A stretch of DNA of 39,624 nucleotides, taken from assembly GCA_029265995.1 (NCBI GenBank), contig JAJUFM010000011.1, positions 1 through 39,624 of the forward strand, in the 5' to 3' direction. This document shows positions 17,482-27,052 of this stretch, in pieces; the first letter of the stretch is position 1, and each line of letters starts with the position of its first letter. The translations under genes and the position numbers were made by a program. This DNA is from Rhodospirillaceae bacterium. GTDB taxonomy: Bacteria; Pseudomonadota; Alphaproteobacteria; Kiloniellales; DSM-21159. Under the pieces are notes generated by a model. That model saw nothing but the letters and a program-made list of their open reading frames with translations, was not told the DNA's origin and did no database searches.

Positions 17482-18873
17482 ATGACCGAGAAGCGATCGA
17501 AGCCAAACCGCCTGCGCTTTGCTCTCATGGTGAGCGGTTGTCTTGCCGCCCTCTTACCGGGCAACTCCTGGGGACAAACGCTGGAAGATGCACTTTCAGC
17601 CGCCTACTTGAACAACCCGCGTCTGTTGGGAAGCCGTGCCGAACTGCGGGCGACCAACGAGGCCGTGCCGCAGGCGCGTTCAGGATGGCGGCCACGGGTT
17701 GAGTTGAACGCCACTGCCGGGGTGAACCGGCACAGCACGGATATGGATCTGGGGCTGGGCTGGGAGACGGAATATCGCCGCCCTACCCAGGTCGAATTGG
17801 GCGTGAGTCAGCCGATCTATCGCGGGGGACGCACCCAAGCCGGGGTCGAGCGGGCAGAGAACCAGGTTTTGGGGCAGAGAGCGATCCTTATCGATACCGA
17901 GCAGAATGTGCTGCTCGACGCCGTAACCGCCTACATGAACGTCTGGCGCGATGAAGCGGAAGTTCGCCTCAACATCAACAGCGAAGAGGTCATCCGTCGG
18001 CACCTGACCGCCGCCCGCGATCGTTTCGAAGTAGGGGAAACGACGCGCACCGATGTAGCACAGGCCGAGTCGCGTCTTGCACGTGCAACGGCGCAACGCG
18101 TTGCCTCCGAAGCCCAATTGCGAACCAGCCGGGCGATCTTCCGTGAAGTCACAGGACTTCCCGCCGGCGAGCTGAGCGCGGTGGAGCCCTGGGCCGAACT
18201 TCCGGAAAGCGAGCAGCGGGCCGCAGACCTGGCGCAGCGCTTCAACCCGCGTGTCGTCTCCAGCAGCTTTTTCGAGCGTGCATCTGAACGCGCGGTGCGC
18301 GAACGCTATGGCGAACTTTTGCCGGAGGTGGGCGTTCGGGCGGCCGTCAACGAAGGGCGCGACAATCAGGGACGCGGCACCAAGGATCGGAGCGCCGGCA
18401 TATTCGCGGAATTATCCGTGCCCATCTACCAGCAGGGCCTGGTGTCCAGCCAGGTTCGGGAGGCGCGCCAGGTCAATAGCCAGCGGCGCTTGGAGATGGA
18501 GCAGGCCCGACGCGCGGCAGAACAGGAAGCCATCTCTTCCTGGGAAACGTTGCAATCCGCACGCGCTCAGATTGTCTCTCTGAACGCCGAGATCCGGGCG
18601 GCGGAAGTCGCTCTCGAAGGTGTGCGGGACGAGGTCTCTGTGGGATCGCGCACGGTGCTGGATCTGCTGGACCAGGAGCAGGAGCTTCTTGATGCGCAGG
18701 TGAACCGCGTACGCGCTCAAAGGGACGAGGTGGTTGCAAGCTATCGGCTTCTCGCTGCGGTCGGACGGCTTACCGCTGCCGAACTCGGGCTAGACGTGCC
18801 GGTCTATGATCCGGAGTGGGATTACGAAGCGGTCGAGGACGCCTGGTACGGCTTGAGCCTGCCAAACGAATAG
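17482..18873 (+). CDS. tolC: TolC family outer-membrane efflux/secretion channel
   Basis: A 463-residue outer-membrane channel protein. A signal peptide (about 1-30, ending GNSWG before QTLEDALSAAY) leads into two repeats of the outer-membrane efflux domain. These contain a beta segment with VELGVSQPIYRGGRT and long coiled-coil helices (for example the stretch rich in E, A, R and Q around 345-420, with SVGSRTVLDLLDQEQELLDAQ, a typical TolC helix). TolC trimers form the exit duct for type I secretion and RND/MFS efflux pumps. ATG 17482 is preferred over 17464 because a GGGGGG Shine-Dalgarno sits about 8 nt before it and the signal peptide is then of normal length. It follows the methyltransferase-like gene and is probably read from the same promoter. 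Confidence 0.93.
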   Translation: MTEKRSKPNRLRFALMVSGCLAALLPGNSWGQTLEDALSAAYLNNPRLLGSRAELRATNEAVPQARSGWRPRVELNATAGVNRHSTDMDLGLGWETEYRRPTQVELGVSQPIYRGGRTQAGVERAENQVLGQRAILIDTEQNVLLDAVTAYMNVWRDEAEVRLNINSEEVIRRHLTAARDRFEVGETTRTDVAQAESRLARATAQRVASEAQLRTSRAIFREVTGLPAGELSAVEPWAELPESEQRAADLAQRFNPRVVSSSFFERASERAVRERYGELLPEVGVRAAVNEGRDNQGRGTKDRSAGIFAELSVPIYQQGLVSSQVREARQVNSQRRLEMEQARRAAEQEAISSWETLQSARAQIVSLNAEIRAAEVALEGVRDEVSVGSRTVLDLLDQEQELLDAQVNRVRAQRDEVVASYRLLAAVGRLTAAELGLDVPVYDPEWDYEAVEDAWYGLSLPNE

Positions 18874-18898
18874 GTTAGAGCAGTTGGTGGTCGTGGGC

Positions 18899-18919
18899 AG
18901 AGCCTCTGAGCGAGGCTCT
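18899..18919 (+). terminator. Perfect 8-bp stem-loop after tolC
   Basis: Bases 18899-18906 pair exactly with 18912-18919 around a 5-nt loop, starting 25 nt after the tolC stop. There is no following T-run. A likely transcript 3' end, but the mechanism is unclear. Confidence 0.45.
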
Positions 18920-19048
18920 ACGACACCGCGGTTGGCCGCACCCTGCGCCAGTCGAAATCCTGGGCTCGCCAGAATTGCGCGGTTCGCCCTCGACCTATGA
19001 TGACAAGTCGTAAAGTACTGTCGTCGTCTTGGCACAATGGAGTTCGTC

Positions 19049-19561
19049 ATGGCCCAGTCGGGCGGGCAGGATCAGCCCTCCATGGAAGAGATTCTGGCGT
19101 CAATCCGCCGGATCATCTCGGATGACGAGGCTGTGGAAGAAGAGCGACCCGCCGCTTCTCCTGTGGAGGAATCGCCGGGGGAGGAGGTGCTGGAACTTAC
19201 CGAACGGGTAAGTCCCCCTGATCCTCCGCCTGCTGATCAACCAGTATCCAAACCTGCGGAAGATTCATCGGCTCTTTCTCATGCGCCTGAGTCGGTAGAG
19301 CCGCCGGCCAAGGCGGAAGGGCTTCTTTCCAGCACCGCTGCCGCCACTGCCGTTGCTGCCCTGGCTCAGGCAACGCGGCCATCGGCAGAGGCATCCACGT
19401 CAGGCTCGTCCGATGCAGAGAGCCAGACCCTCGATGCGCTCGTGCGCCAGGCCCTGACGCCCTTGCTGAAGGCATGGCTGGATCAGAACCTGCCGCAGTT
19501 GGTAGAACGCATCGTTCGAGAAGAGGTGCGCCGCCTGGCGCAGCAGGCGCAAGACCACTAG
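19049..19561 (+). CDS. popZ: PopZ / DUF2497 family polar organising protein
   Basis: A 170-residue protein with the typical PopZ layout. A short conserved N-terminal helix (QPSMEEILASIRRIISDD, about residues 9-26) is followed by a low-complexity acidic Pro/Ala/Ser-rich linker of about 90 residues. A conserved C-terminal helical region (TLDALVRQALTPLLKAW, then LDQNLPQLVERIVREEVRRL) completes it. In Caulobacter PopZ polymerises at cell poles and anchors the ParB-parS centromere and cell-cycle proteins: the N-terminal helix recruits clients and the C-terminus oligomerises. ATG 19049 is chosen because GGAG lies 6 nt upstream; an ATG at 19037 would add four residues. It lies directly before valS (72-nt gap), a position recalled for DUF2497 genes elsewhere. 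Confidence 0.88.
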   Translation: MAQSGGQDQPSMEEILASIRRIISDDEAVEEERPAASPVEESPGEEVLELTERVSPPDPPPADQPVSKPAEDSSALSHAPESVEPPAKAEGLLSSTAAATAVAALAQATRPSAEASTSGSSDAESQTLDALVRQALTPLLKAWLDQNLPQLVERIVREEVRRLAQQAQDH

Positions 19562-19633
19562 TTGTGGTCCTTTCGCCAATTGACGTTCCAGCCAGTCCCG
19601 TGGCCCGTGATTGATTGAGGGAAGCCGCCCGCT

Positions 19634-22297
19634 ATGGCAGAGCTTGAAAAGACCTATCGACCCGCTGAGGTCGAGGCGAAACAGTATGAGCGTTGGGAAG
19701 AAAGCGGGTACTTTGCCTGTAAGCCTCAAAGCAAGGCCGATCCCTACGTGATCATGATGCCGCCGCCCAACGTCACGGGCAGCCTTCATATGGGCCACGC
19801 GCTGACCTTTACGATTCAGGACGTACTGATCCGCTGGCACCGAATGGGCGGGCGAGACGCACTTTGGCAGCCTGGCAGTGACCATGCGGGGATTGCCACG
19901 CAGATGGTGGTGGAGCGGCAGCTTGCTGAACGCGGTGAGCCGGGCCGCGCCGAGTTGGGTCGCGAAGCCTTCCTGAAGAAGGTTTGGGAGTGGAAGGCGG
20001 AGTCTGGCGGCACCATCACCCGGCAGCTCCGTCGCCTCGGCGCTTCCCCAGATTGGTCGCGCGAGCGCTTCACCATGGACGCCGGTCTTTCTGCGGCCGT
20101 CCGCAAGGTCTTCGTTCAGCTCTACAAGGAAGGCCTCATCTACCGGGACAAGCGCCTGGTCAACTGGGACCCAAGACTTCACACGGCGATCTCGGATCTC
20201 GAGGTGCAGCAGGTCGAGACAGCAGGCAAGCTTTGGCACCTCCGCTATCCGATCGAGGGTGAGGAAGGGCGTTACATCGTCGTCGCCACGACCCGGCCGG
20301 AGACGATGCTGGGAGATAGCGGTGTGGCCGTTCATCCGGAGGATGAGCGCTATACAGAACTGGTTGGCAAGTACGCCATTCTGCCGTTGGTCGGCCGCCG
20401 GCTTCCCATCGTTGCGGATGATTACGCTGATCCGGAGGCTGGAAGCGGGGCGGTCAAGATGACGCCCGCCCACGACTTCAATGACTTTGAGGTGGGGCGA
20501 CGGCACAACCTCGAGCTTATCAACATTCTCGACCGCGACGCCTGCCTCAACGAAAACGTGCCCGACGCCTATCGCGGCCTGGATCGCTATGCGGCTCGGG
20601 AAAAGGTGGTGGCGGACCTGGAAGCGCTCGGCCTCATCGAGAAGGTCGAGGAGCATCAACACGTCGTGCCCCACGGCGACCGCTCGGGCGTGGCGATAGA
20701 GCCGTGGCTGACGGATCAGTGGTACGTGGACGCGGCAACGTTGGCGAAGCCCTGTATCGAGGCCGTTGAGCAGGGCCGCACCCGCTTCGTGCCGAAGCAG
20801 TGGGAGAACACCTATTTCGAGTGGATGCGCAACATCCAGCCCTGGTGCATCTCCCGACAGATCTGGTGGGGGCACCAGGTGCCTGCCTGGTACGGGCCCG
20901 ATGGCACGGTCTTTGTGGAGGAGACGGAGGAGGAAGCGCAAGCTGCCGCGCGCGCCCATTACGGAGAGGATGAGGTTGCGCTCGAACGGGACAGTGATGT
21001 CCTGGACACCTGGTTTTCATCGGCCCTCTGGCCTTTCTCCACGCTCGGCTGGCCGTCGAAGGAACCGGCGGTAGTCCACGACCTGGCCCGCTACTATCCG
21101 GGCGACGTGCTGGTTACTGGTTTCGACATCATCTTTTTCTGGGTCGCCCGGATGATGATGATGGGCATGCACTTCATGGGTGATGTGCCCTTCAGAGACG
21201 TCTACATCCATGCTCTGGTGCGCGACCAGCATGGTCAGAAGATGTCGAAATCCCGGGGGAACGTAATGGATCCCCTGGACCTGATCGACCAGTATGGTTG
21301 TGATGCCTTGCGCTTTACGCTGGCGGCGATGGCAGTGCCCGGACGGGACGTCAAGCTCGATCCGGCTCGGATAGAAGGCTACCGCAACTTCGCGACCAAG
21401 CTGTGGAATGCCGCCCGCTTCAGTCTGATGAACGGCGCAGCCCTGCCGGCTGATTTCGACCCGGCGGACTGCCGCCACCCTGTCAATCGGTGGCTGGTGG
21501 GTGAGATCGTGGAGGTCGAGCGAGACCTGGAGAGCGCTCTGGAGTCCTACCGGCTCGATGAAGCCGCGAACCTCCTCTATCGCTTCATCTGGAACGGCTT
21601 CTGCGACTGGTACATCGAATTCGCAAAGACGTTGCTGGAGCAGGAGGAGAACGCCGCCGAAACCCGCGCCACGATGGGGTGGGCGGTGAACATGCTGCTG
21701 CGCCTGCTGCATCCCTTCATGCCCTTTATCACGGAAGAACTTTGGGAGCAGTTTGGCGACGGGAGCCTCCTCATGGCGGTGCAGCGGCCCCGTCTTCCCG
21801 AGTCGCTCCGGGATCCTGACGCCGCTGCCGAAATTGGATGGCTGATTCGCCTGATTACCGAAGTGCGTGTGGTGCGTGCCGAGGTGAACTTGCTGCCGGC
21901 CGCCAAGCCCGACTTGCTCGTCAAGGACGGAGGCGAAGTAACGCAGGAGCGCCTGGAGCGTTACGCCCCGCTTGCAAAGCGACTGGGGCGGCTGGAGCGG
22001 ATCGACGCCGTGGCAGGCGACCTTCCCCAGGACGCCGTGAGCTTCGTGGTCGACGAAGCGACCTTCGGGCTGCCGCTCAAGGAAGTGCTCGATATCGGGG
22101 CGGAGAAGGCGAGGCTCGGCAAGGAAATCGCCAAGCTGACCGCGGAGATGGACAAGTTGGACCGCAAGCTCGGCAACCAGCAGTTCCTCGACAAGGCGCC
22201 GCTTGCGGTGGTCGAAGAACAGCGCAGTCGCAAGGAGGAAGTGGCGAAGGCGCGCGAGAAGCTCGAAGCCAGCCTGACGCGACTTGCGGCGCTCTAG
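19634..22297 (+). CDS. valS: Valyl-tRNA synthetase
   Basis: An 887-residue class I aminoacyl-tRNA synthetase that charges tRNA(Val). The HIGH motif is HMGH at 52-55 within PPPNVTGSLHMGH, and the KMSKS motif is at 536-540. The editing (CP1) domain lies between and contains ATTRPETMLGDSGVAVHP. After the helical anticodon-binding domain a C-terminal coiled coil (about 815-887) is present, as in most bacterial ValRS. The length is typical. Start MAELEKTYRP is at ATG 19634. The valine-related neighbour ilvD follows after 136 nt. The frame is intact. Confidence 0.98.
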   Translation: MAELEKTYRPAEVEAKQYERWEESGYFACKPQSKADPYVIMMPPPNVTGSLHMGHALTFTIQDVLIRWHRMGGRDALWQPGSDHAGIATQMVVERQLAERGEPGRAELGREAFLKKVWEWKAESGGTITRQLRRLGASPDWSRERFTMDAGLSAAVRKVFVQLYKEGLIYRDKRLVNWDPRLHTAISDLEVQQVETAGKLWHLRYPIEGEEGRYIVVATTRPETMLGDSGVAVHPEDERYTELVGKYAILPLVGRRLPIVADDYADPEAGSGAVKMTPAHDFNDFEVGRRHNLELINILDRDACLNENVPDAYRGLDRYAAREKVVADLEALGLIEKVEEHQHVVPHGDRSGVAIEPWLTDQWYVDAATLAKPCIEAVEQGRTRFVPKQWENTYFEWMRNIQPWCISRQIWWGHQVPAWYGPDGTVFVEETEEEAQAAARAHYGEDEVALERDSDVLDTWFSSALWPFSTLGWPSKEPAVVHDLARYYPGDVLVTGFDIIFFWVARMMMMGMHFMGDVPFRDVYIHALVRDQHGQKMSKSRGNVMDPLDLIDQYGCDALRFTLAAMAVPGRDVKLDPARIEGYRNFATKLWNAARFSLMNGAALPADFDPADCRHPVNRWLVGEIVEVERDLESALESYRLDEAANLLYRFIWNGFCDWYIEFAKTLLEQEENAAETRATMGWAVNMLLRLLHPFMPFITEELWEQFGDGSLLMAVQRPRLPESLRDPDAAAEIGWLIRLITEVRVVRAEVNLLPAAKPDLLVKDGGEVTQERLERYAPLAKRLGRLERIDAVAGDLPQDAVSFVVDEATFGLPLKEVLDIGAEKARLGKEIAKLTAEMDKLDRKLGNQQFLDKAPLAVVEEQRSRKEEVAKAREKLEASLTRLAAL

Positions 22298-22433
22298 GCT
22301 GTTCAGGCTGGATTTGACGCCCGGCCACAGCCTGCAGAAAAAGCGGTTTGAGGCGCTGGCTGCCCTTGGATAGGCTGGCGTCTGATCGGGAGAGAGCCCG
22401 TAGGAAAAGAACGCAGTTCAAGGACGAGAGGAA

Positions 22434-24176
22434 ATGTCCATGCCGCTCGATGCCAGGGATGTTGGTTTCGATAAGTCACGCCTGCCCAGCCGCCATGTTT
22501 CGGTCGGCCCGGACAAGGCACCGCATCGCTCCTACTACTATGCAATGGGGATGACGGAGGAGGAGATCGCACAGCCCTTCGTCGGCGTTGCGACCTGCTG
22601 GAACGAAGCCGCGCCCTGTAATATTGCACTTGGACGTCAGGCGCAGGTTGTAAAGCGCGGTGTGAAGGCTGCCAATGGAACGCCGCGGGAGTTCACCACC
22701 ATCACGGTGACCGACGGCATTGCCATGGGGCACCAGGGTATGAAGTCTTCGCTCGTCAGCCGCGATCTCATCGCGGACTCGGTCGAGCTGACCATGCGTG
22801 GCCACTGCTATGACGCGCTCGTCGGGTTGGCCGGTTGCGACAAGTCGCTGCCGGGGATGATGATGGCGATCGTGCGCCTCAATGTACCGAGTGTCTTTAT
22901 GTATGGCGGCTCGATCCTGCCGGGCAGGTACAAGGGCAAGGACGTCACAGTTCAGGACGTTTTCGAAGCCGTCGGTGCTCACCAGGCCGGCAATCTTCCG
23001 GACGATGATTTACATGAGCTGGAATGCGTAGCTTGCCCTTCGGCGGGGTCCTGTGGCGGGCAGTTCACCGCTAATACCATGGCGTGCGTTTCCGAGGCGA
23101 TCGGGCTTGCACTTCCCGGTTCCGCTGGTGCGCCTGCCCCCTACGAGAGCCGTGATGCCTATGCCGAGGCATCGGGTCAGGCGGTGATGCGGTTGTTGCA
23201 GCTTGGCCTGCGGCCGCGCGACATCGTCACCCGCAAGGCGCTGGAGAATGCGGCCATGGTGGTCGCTGCCTCCGGCGGCTCGACCAACGCTGGTCTTCAT
23301 CTGCCGGCGATCGCCCACGAGGCGGGAATTGATTTCGATCTGCACGCGGTGGCGGAGATCTTCAAGAAGACGCCCTACATCGCGGATCTCAAGCCCGGCG
23401 GCCGCTACGTGGCGAAGGATCTTTTCGAAATCGGCGGCGTCCAGGTGCTCATGAAGGCATTGCTGGACGGCGGCTACCTGCACGGGGATTGCATGACTGT
23501 GACCGGCAAGACCATTGCCGAAAACCTCAAAGACGTCGAGTTTCCCAAAGATCAGGTCATCGTGCGCCCGACCAGCGACCCGTTGAGCCCGACCGGCGGC
23601 GTCGTCGGCCTGCGCGGGAGCTTGGCGCCAGAAGGCGCGATCGTGAAGGTTGCCGGGATGAAGAATCTCCAATTCCGCGGCACCGCCCTGGTCTTCGACA
23701 GTGAAGAGGAAGCCTTCCAGGCGGTTCAGGACCGCCGCTACAAGGAAGGCGACGTCTTCGTCATCCGCTATGAGGGGCCGAAGGGCGGGCCCGGCATGCG
23801 CGAGATGCTGGCGACCACTGCCGCTATCTACGGGCAGGGCATGGGCGACAAGGTCGCCTTGATCACCGACGGGCGCTTTTCCGGCGCTACTCGCGGGTTC
23901 TGCATCGGCCATGTCGGCCCTGAAGCAGCCGTTGGCGGTCCCATCGGCCTGCTGAAAGATGGCGACATCATCGTGATCGATGCGGAAAAGGGCACGCTGG
24001 ACGTCGAGCTATCTGAAGAGGAACTGGAAGCTCGCCGCAAGGAGTGGAAGCCTCGCCAGCACGACTTCCAGTCGGGCGCGCTCTGGCGCTACGCTGCCAC
24101 CGTGGGCTCGGCGGAGAAGGGTGCAGTCACCCACCCGGGTGGCGCGGCGGAAACTCACTGCTACGCCGACATCTGA
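22434..24176 (+). CDS. ilvD: Dihydroxy-acid dehydratase
   Basis: A 580-residue IlvD/Edd-family Fe-S dehydratase. It converts 2,3-dihydroxy-3-methylbutanoate and -pentanoate to the 2-oxo acids leading to valine/leucine and isoleucine. Probable cluster ligands are C55 ([11 protein letters not shown]), C135 ([11 protein letters not shown], with Mg-binding carbamylated Lys candidate K137) and C207 ([16 protein letters not shown]). A C-terminal [16 protein letters not shown] motif is present. The length fits DHAD rather than Edd (about 600 residues with other signatures), and the long N-terminus beginning [21 protein letters not shown] is of the DHAD type. The upstream 136-nt leader has only a weak promoter candidate. 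A strong intrinsic terminator follows. Confidence 0.95.
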   Translation: MSMPLDARDVGFDKSRLPSRHVSVGPDKAPHRSYYYAMGMTEEEIAQPFVGVATCWNEAAPCNIALGRQAQVVKRGVKAANGTPREFTTITVTDGIAMGHQGMKSSLVSRDLIADSVELTMRGHCYDALVGLAGCDKSLPGMMMAIVRLNVPSVFMYGGSILPGRYKGKDVTVQDVFEAVGAHQAGNLPDDDLHELECVACPSAGSCGGQFTANTMACVSEAIGLALPGSAGAPAPYESRDAYAEASGQAVMRLLQLGLRPRDIVTRKALENAAMVVAASGGSTNAGLHLPAIAHEAGIDFDLHAVAEIFKKTPYIADLKPGGRYVAKDLFEIGGVQVLMKALLDGGYLHGDCMTVTGKTIAENLKDVEFPKDQVIVRPTSDPLSPTGGVVGLRGSLAPEGAIVKVAGMKNLQFRGTALVFDSEEEAFQAVQDRRYKEGDVFVIRYEGPKGGPGMREMLATTAAIYGQGMGDKVALITDGRFSGATRGFCIGHVGPEAAVGGPIGLLKDGDIIVIDAEKGTLDVELSEEELEARRKEWKPRQHDFQSGALWRYAATVGSAEKGAVTHPGGAAETHCYADI

Positions 24177-24195
24177 CGCGAGCTTAAGGGGCTGG

Positions 24196-24247
24196 GGGCG
24201 GCACGAGGAATGGCATAGACCAGGCTTGTGCCGCCCTTTCTTTTATT
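24196..24247 (+). terminator. Intrinsic terminator after ilvD
   Basis: A 9-bp perfect GC stem (24196-24204 with 24228-24236) is followed immediately by a TTTCTTTTATT stretch. It starts 20 nt after the ilvD stop. The best textbook rho-independent terminator in the window, so the downstream metalloprotease gene is probably transcribed separately. Confidence 0.8.
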
Positions 24248-24274
24248 GGACAGGAAGGAAGAGGGGCAAGAAGC

Positions 24275-25765
24275 GTGAAGATCGCTGTGGGCGGCTTTCA
24301 ACATGAGACGAACACCTTCGCGCCGACGAAGGCCGACTATGAGGCCTTTGTTGCCGGAGGCGGCTGGCCAGGCATTTCTCGCGGCGAGGAGATGCTGGCC
24401 GCTACCTCCGGGATCAACCTTCCCATAGCAGGATTCACGGAGGCGGCGCGGGCAGCGGGCCACCAGCTTGTCCCACTGACCTGGGCAGCCGCTTCTCCCT
24501 CAGCCGAGGTGACGGAGGAAGCCTTCGAGCGAATTTGCGGACAGATCCTTGAGGATCTCGCCGCTGCTCGGGGGATCGACGCGGTTTACCTGGATCTTCA
24601 TGGCGCCATGGTGACCGAGCACCACGAGGACGGTGAGGGCGAATTTCTCCGTCGGGTACGCGCTCTCGTCGGCGCGGACATGCCCTTGGTGGCGAGCCTT
24701 GATCTCCACGCCAACGTGACGCCGGAGATGGTAGCGCATTCGGATGCCTTGGTGATCTACCGGACCTATCCGCACGTCGATATGGCTGAAACAGGCGCCC
24801 GCGCCTTTGCGCTGCTGTCGCGCCTCCAGCGTTCGCGGCCACTGGCCAAGGCTTTCCGCCAGATCCCCTTCCTGATGCCTCTGACCAGCGGCTGTACACT
24901 GGTGGAGCCTGCGCTTTCGCTTTATGCGGCCTTGCCCGATCTGGAGCAGGAGTACGGGCTTGCCAGTATCTCCTTCGCAGGCGGTTTTGCACCGGCTGAT
25001 ATCTATCACTGCGGTCCCTCCCTTGTTACCTACGCTGAAAGTGCGGAAGCGGCCGAGAAGGCTGCTGATGCCCTGGAAGCTATGGTGCTGGAGCAGGAAC
25101 CTGCTTTCGCGGGTGAAATCCTTCCAGCACAAGAAGCCGTGCGCGAGGCTCTCGCGATTGCCGAACGCGGGGCGCGACGGCCGGTAATTCTGGCCGATAC
25201 GCAGGATAATCCGGGTGCAGGCGGCGATGGCGATACGGTCGGCCTGCTACAGGCTTTGGTCGAACAGCGGGCCGAGCGTGCGGTGCTCGGACTACTGATA
25301 GATCCGGAATGTGCTGCCCGCGCGCACCAGGCGGGGGAGGGCGCTACGCTTCGTCTGGAGCTAGGAGCTAAAAGCGGTCAGGTCGGGCACGTGCCACTGG
25401 TGGCAGATTACAAGGTGGTGCGCCTGGGCGACGGCGCCTTCACCTGCACCGGCCCATTCTACGAAGGCGCGCGGATGCGTCTGGGGCCGATGGCGCTCCT
25501 GGAACTGAACGGCGTCCAAGTGGCTGTCGCCTCCAAGAAAGTGCAGGCCGCGGATATGGAGATGTTCCGCCACCTGGGAGTGGAGCCGACGGAGCGGCCA
25601 ATCGTTGCCGTCAAGTCAACGGTCCACTTTCGGGCCCACTTCCAGCCGATTGCGGAGCGAATCATCGTGGCATCTGCCCCCGGGCCAAACCCCGTGGACT
25701 ACAGCAAGTTGACCTATAACAGGCTGCGGCCTGGCGTGCGGCGGAGGCCGCAGAAGGCCGCGTGA
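24275..25765 (+). CDS. M81 family (MlrC/microcystinase-like) metalloprotein
   Basis: A 496-residue protein of the M81/MlrC family, named after the metalloprotease that degrades linearised microcystin products. The opening MKIAVGGFQHETNTFAP and the motifs YLDLHGAMV (105-113), SLDLHANVT (D143, H145) and YRTYPHVDM (H167) are the family core; the D-x-H and later H are probable zinc ligands. The C-terminal DUF1485 part (NPGAGGDGDTVGLLQAL near 312-328) is also present. Most members occur in proteobacteria that never meet microcystin, often near amidohydrolase or transport genes, and their true substrate is unknown. GTG 24275 starts the protein; GAGGGG lies about 9 nt upstream. Its 3' end forms an exact inverted repeat shared with the convergent oxidase gene. 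Confidence 0.88.
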   Translation: MKIAVGGFQHETNTFAPTKADYEAFVAGGGWPGISRGEEMLAATSGINLPIAGFTEAARAAGHQLVPLTWAAASPSAEVTEEAFERICGQILEDLAAARGIDAVYLDLHGAMVTEHHEDGEGEFLRRVRALVGADMPLVASLDLHANVTPEMVAHSDALVIYRTYPHVDMAETGARAFALLSRLQRSRPLAKAFRQIPFLMPLTSGCTLVEPALSLYAALPDLEQEYGLASISFAGGFAPADIYHCGPSLVTYAESAEAAEKAADALEAMVLEQEPAFAGEILPAQEAVREALAIAERGARRPVILADTQDNPGAGGDGDTVGLLQALVEQRAERAVLGLLIDPECAARAHQAGEGATLRLELGAKSGQVGHVPLVADYKVVRLGDGAFTCTGPFYEGARMRLGPMALLELNGVQVAVASKKVQAADMEMFRHLGVEPTERPIVAVKSTVHFRAHFQPIAERIIVASAPGPNPVDYSKLTYNRLRPGVRRRPQKAA

Positions 25766-25775
25766 ACTTCTGCGG
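25748..25775. terminator. Perfect 9-bp inverted repeat between convergent metalloprotease and amine oxidase genes
   Basis: Bases 25748-25756 pair exactly with 25767-25775; the stop codon of the plus-strand gene (25763-25765) falls in the 10-nt loop, and the minus-strand stop (25778-25776) abuts the stem. A bidirectional terminator is likely, but there is no U-run on either side. Confidence 0.5.
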
Positions 25776-27050
25776 TCAGGCTTGCGCCTTCAGCTTCAGG
25801 CTGGCTCGGTGCACCTGCTCGGCGGCGGCAAGGCCGCTGAGGTGCGCTCCGTGAACGGTGCCGTAGGCCGGGATTGAGCAGGCTTCGCCCGCAAAGAAGA
25901 GGCGATCTGCCAGGGGCGCTGCCAGCTCTTCTCGTGCTCCGGCGGCGCCAGGCAGGGCAGACGAGTAGCTGCCTCCGATAAGGGGGTCACCGGCCCAATC
26001 GGTAGCCCGCCAGCCGGCCAGTTGGGTGCGCAAAGGGCGGTCCAGCATTTCCTCCAGAAAGTCGAGCGCCGGATCCAGCGCTTGTGCTGCGGAATTGATC
26101 CCCCAGTCGCTCAACAGGCTGCCGCCCAGGTGGAGCAGGATCATCGGGCGACCAAAGGGACGACAGATGCCGTTGAGCGCGGCTCGTCGAGAATGCACTC
26201 GATGGAAGTACCAGTGCTTCTCGTCTGGCAGGACGGTCTCGTCAAAGCGCAGAGCGAGCTTTTCGTGTCTGCCTAAGGGAAGCGCCAGGGCCGCCCATTG
26301 CTTTTCCTTTGGAAGCTCCGGCGCGAAGAGGTGAGGGCGCGCCAAAACTGGGGTGGGCAGCGCCGCGATGAGGAATCGGGAGCGAAAGCTTCCCCGCGAG
26401 GTGTCGACCGAGATTTCCGAACCCGACCAGTCGATGCAGGTCACTCGCGTATTGAGCATTGCCTGCGTTCGCCGATGGAGCGCTGCCAATAGCGTTCCGT
26501 AGCCGCGGTCGAGCGGCCAGTTAGCGTCATCTTCTCGATAGCGGCTGTAATCGTGAACGGAGATTTGCTCCACCTCGCAGCCATTGAGAGCCTGGAGCCA
26601 CCCCTCGGCATAGGGTCGCCAGCGCGGATGCGGCGGCAGCACCTGCGCAACCGAGGAGTCCTGCCTCTCGCGTCCTGCGGCTTCGATGGCTTGATAGCAG
26701 GCTGCGATATAGAGCCCGATGTCTGTCTCTTCTTCCTTCGTGGCCCAGCGGCTTTCCGTTGTAAGCCAATGCCGCACTTTCCTCGGTTGCTCCAGCCACG
26801 TGTGACCCAGCCGTTGGGCGGCGGCCACCAGAGGGTTGCTGCGGGCCTGGTGCATCCAGTGTGCTCCCTGATCCCACGGAAGACCCAGGCTGGACGTGTC
26901 GGTAAAGCACCGTCCGCCAATTCGATCCTTGGCCTCCAGCAACAAGGTACTCAGCCCCAGCTCACGAGCTCTGGCTGCGGCCGCGAGGCCGGCGGCCCCG
27001 GCACCCACGACGATGAGGTCGTGGCTTTTAGAAAAATCAGTCGGTGCCAT
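25776..27050 (-). CDS. FAD-dependent flavin amine oxidase family protein
   Basis: A 424-residue NAD(P)-binding-like flavoprotein. It opens with the dinucleotide-binding motif DLIVVGAGAAGLAAA (GxGxxG at 16-21), followed by LLLEAKDRIGGRC, the amine oxidase second FAD motif. Near the C-terminus FFAGEACSIPAYGTVHGAHLSG is the usual FAD-binding closing motif of monoamine/polyamine oxidases. The substrate cannot be read from sequence. It starts at ATG 27050 with GGGGG a few bases upstream, two bases after the stop of the rhomboid gene, so translation is probably coupled. It is the last gene of the xthA-rhomboid-oxidase group. Confidence 0.88.
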   Translation of the reverse strand: MAPTDFSKSHDLIVVGAGAAGLAAAARARELGLSTLLLEAKDRIGGRCFTDTSSLGLPWDQGAHWMHQARSNPLVAAAQRLGHTWLEQPRKVRHWLTTESRWATKEEETDIGLYIAACYQAIEAAGRERQDSSVAQVLPPHPRWRPYAEGWLQALNGCEVEQISVHDYSRYREDDANWPLDRGYGTLLAALHRRTQAMLNTRVTCIDWSGSEISVDTSRGSFRSRFLIAALPTPVLARPHLFAPELPKEKQWAALALPLGRHEKLALRFDETVLPDEKHWYFHRVHSRRAALNGICRPFGRPMILLHLGGSLLSDWGINSAAQALDPALDFLEEMLDRPLRTQLAGWRATDWAGDPLIGGSYSSALPGAAGAREELAAPLADRLFFAGEACSIPAYGTVHGAHLSGLAAAEQVHRASLKLKAQA

Positions 27051-27052
27051 TG

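Noticed and set aside
19400..20959. Long minus-strand open frame of 519 codons opposite popZ and valS
   Set aside because: It lies antisense to two clear genes, has no family signature and looks like a GC-rich shadow frame.
23010..23912. 300-codon minus-strand frame opposite ilvD
   Set aside because: Shadow frame; ilvD is complete and conserved here.
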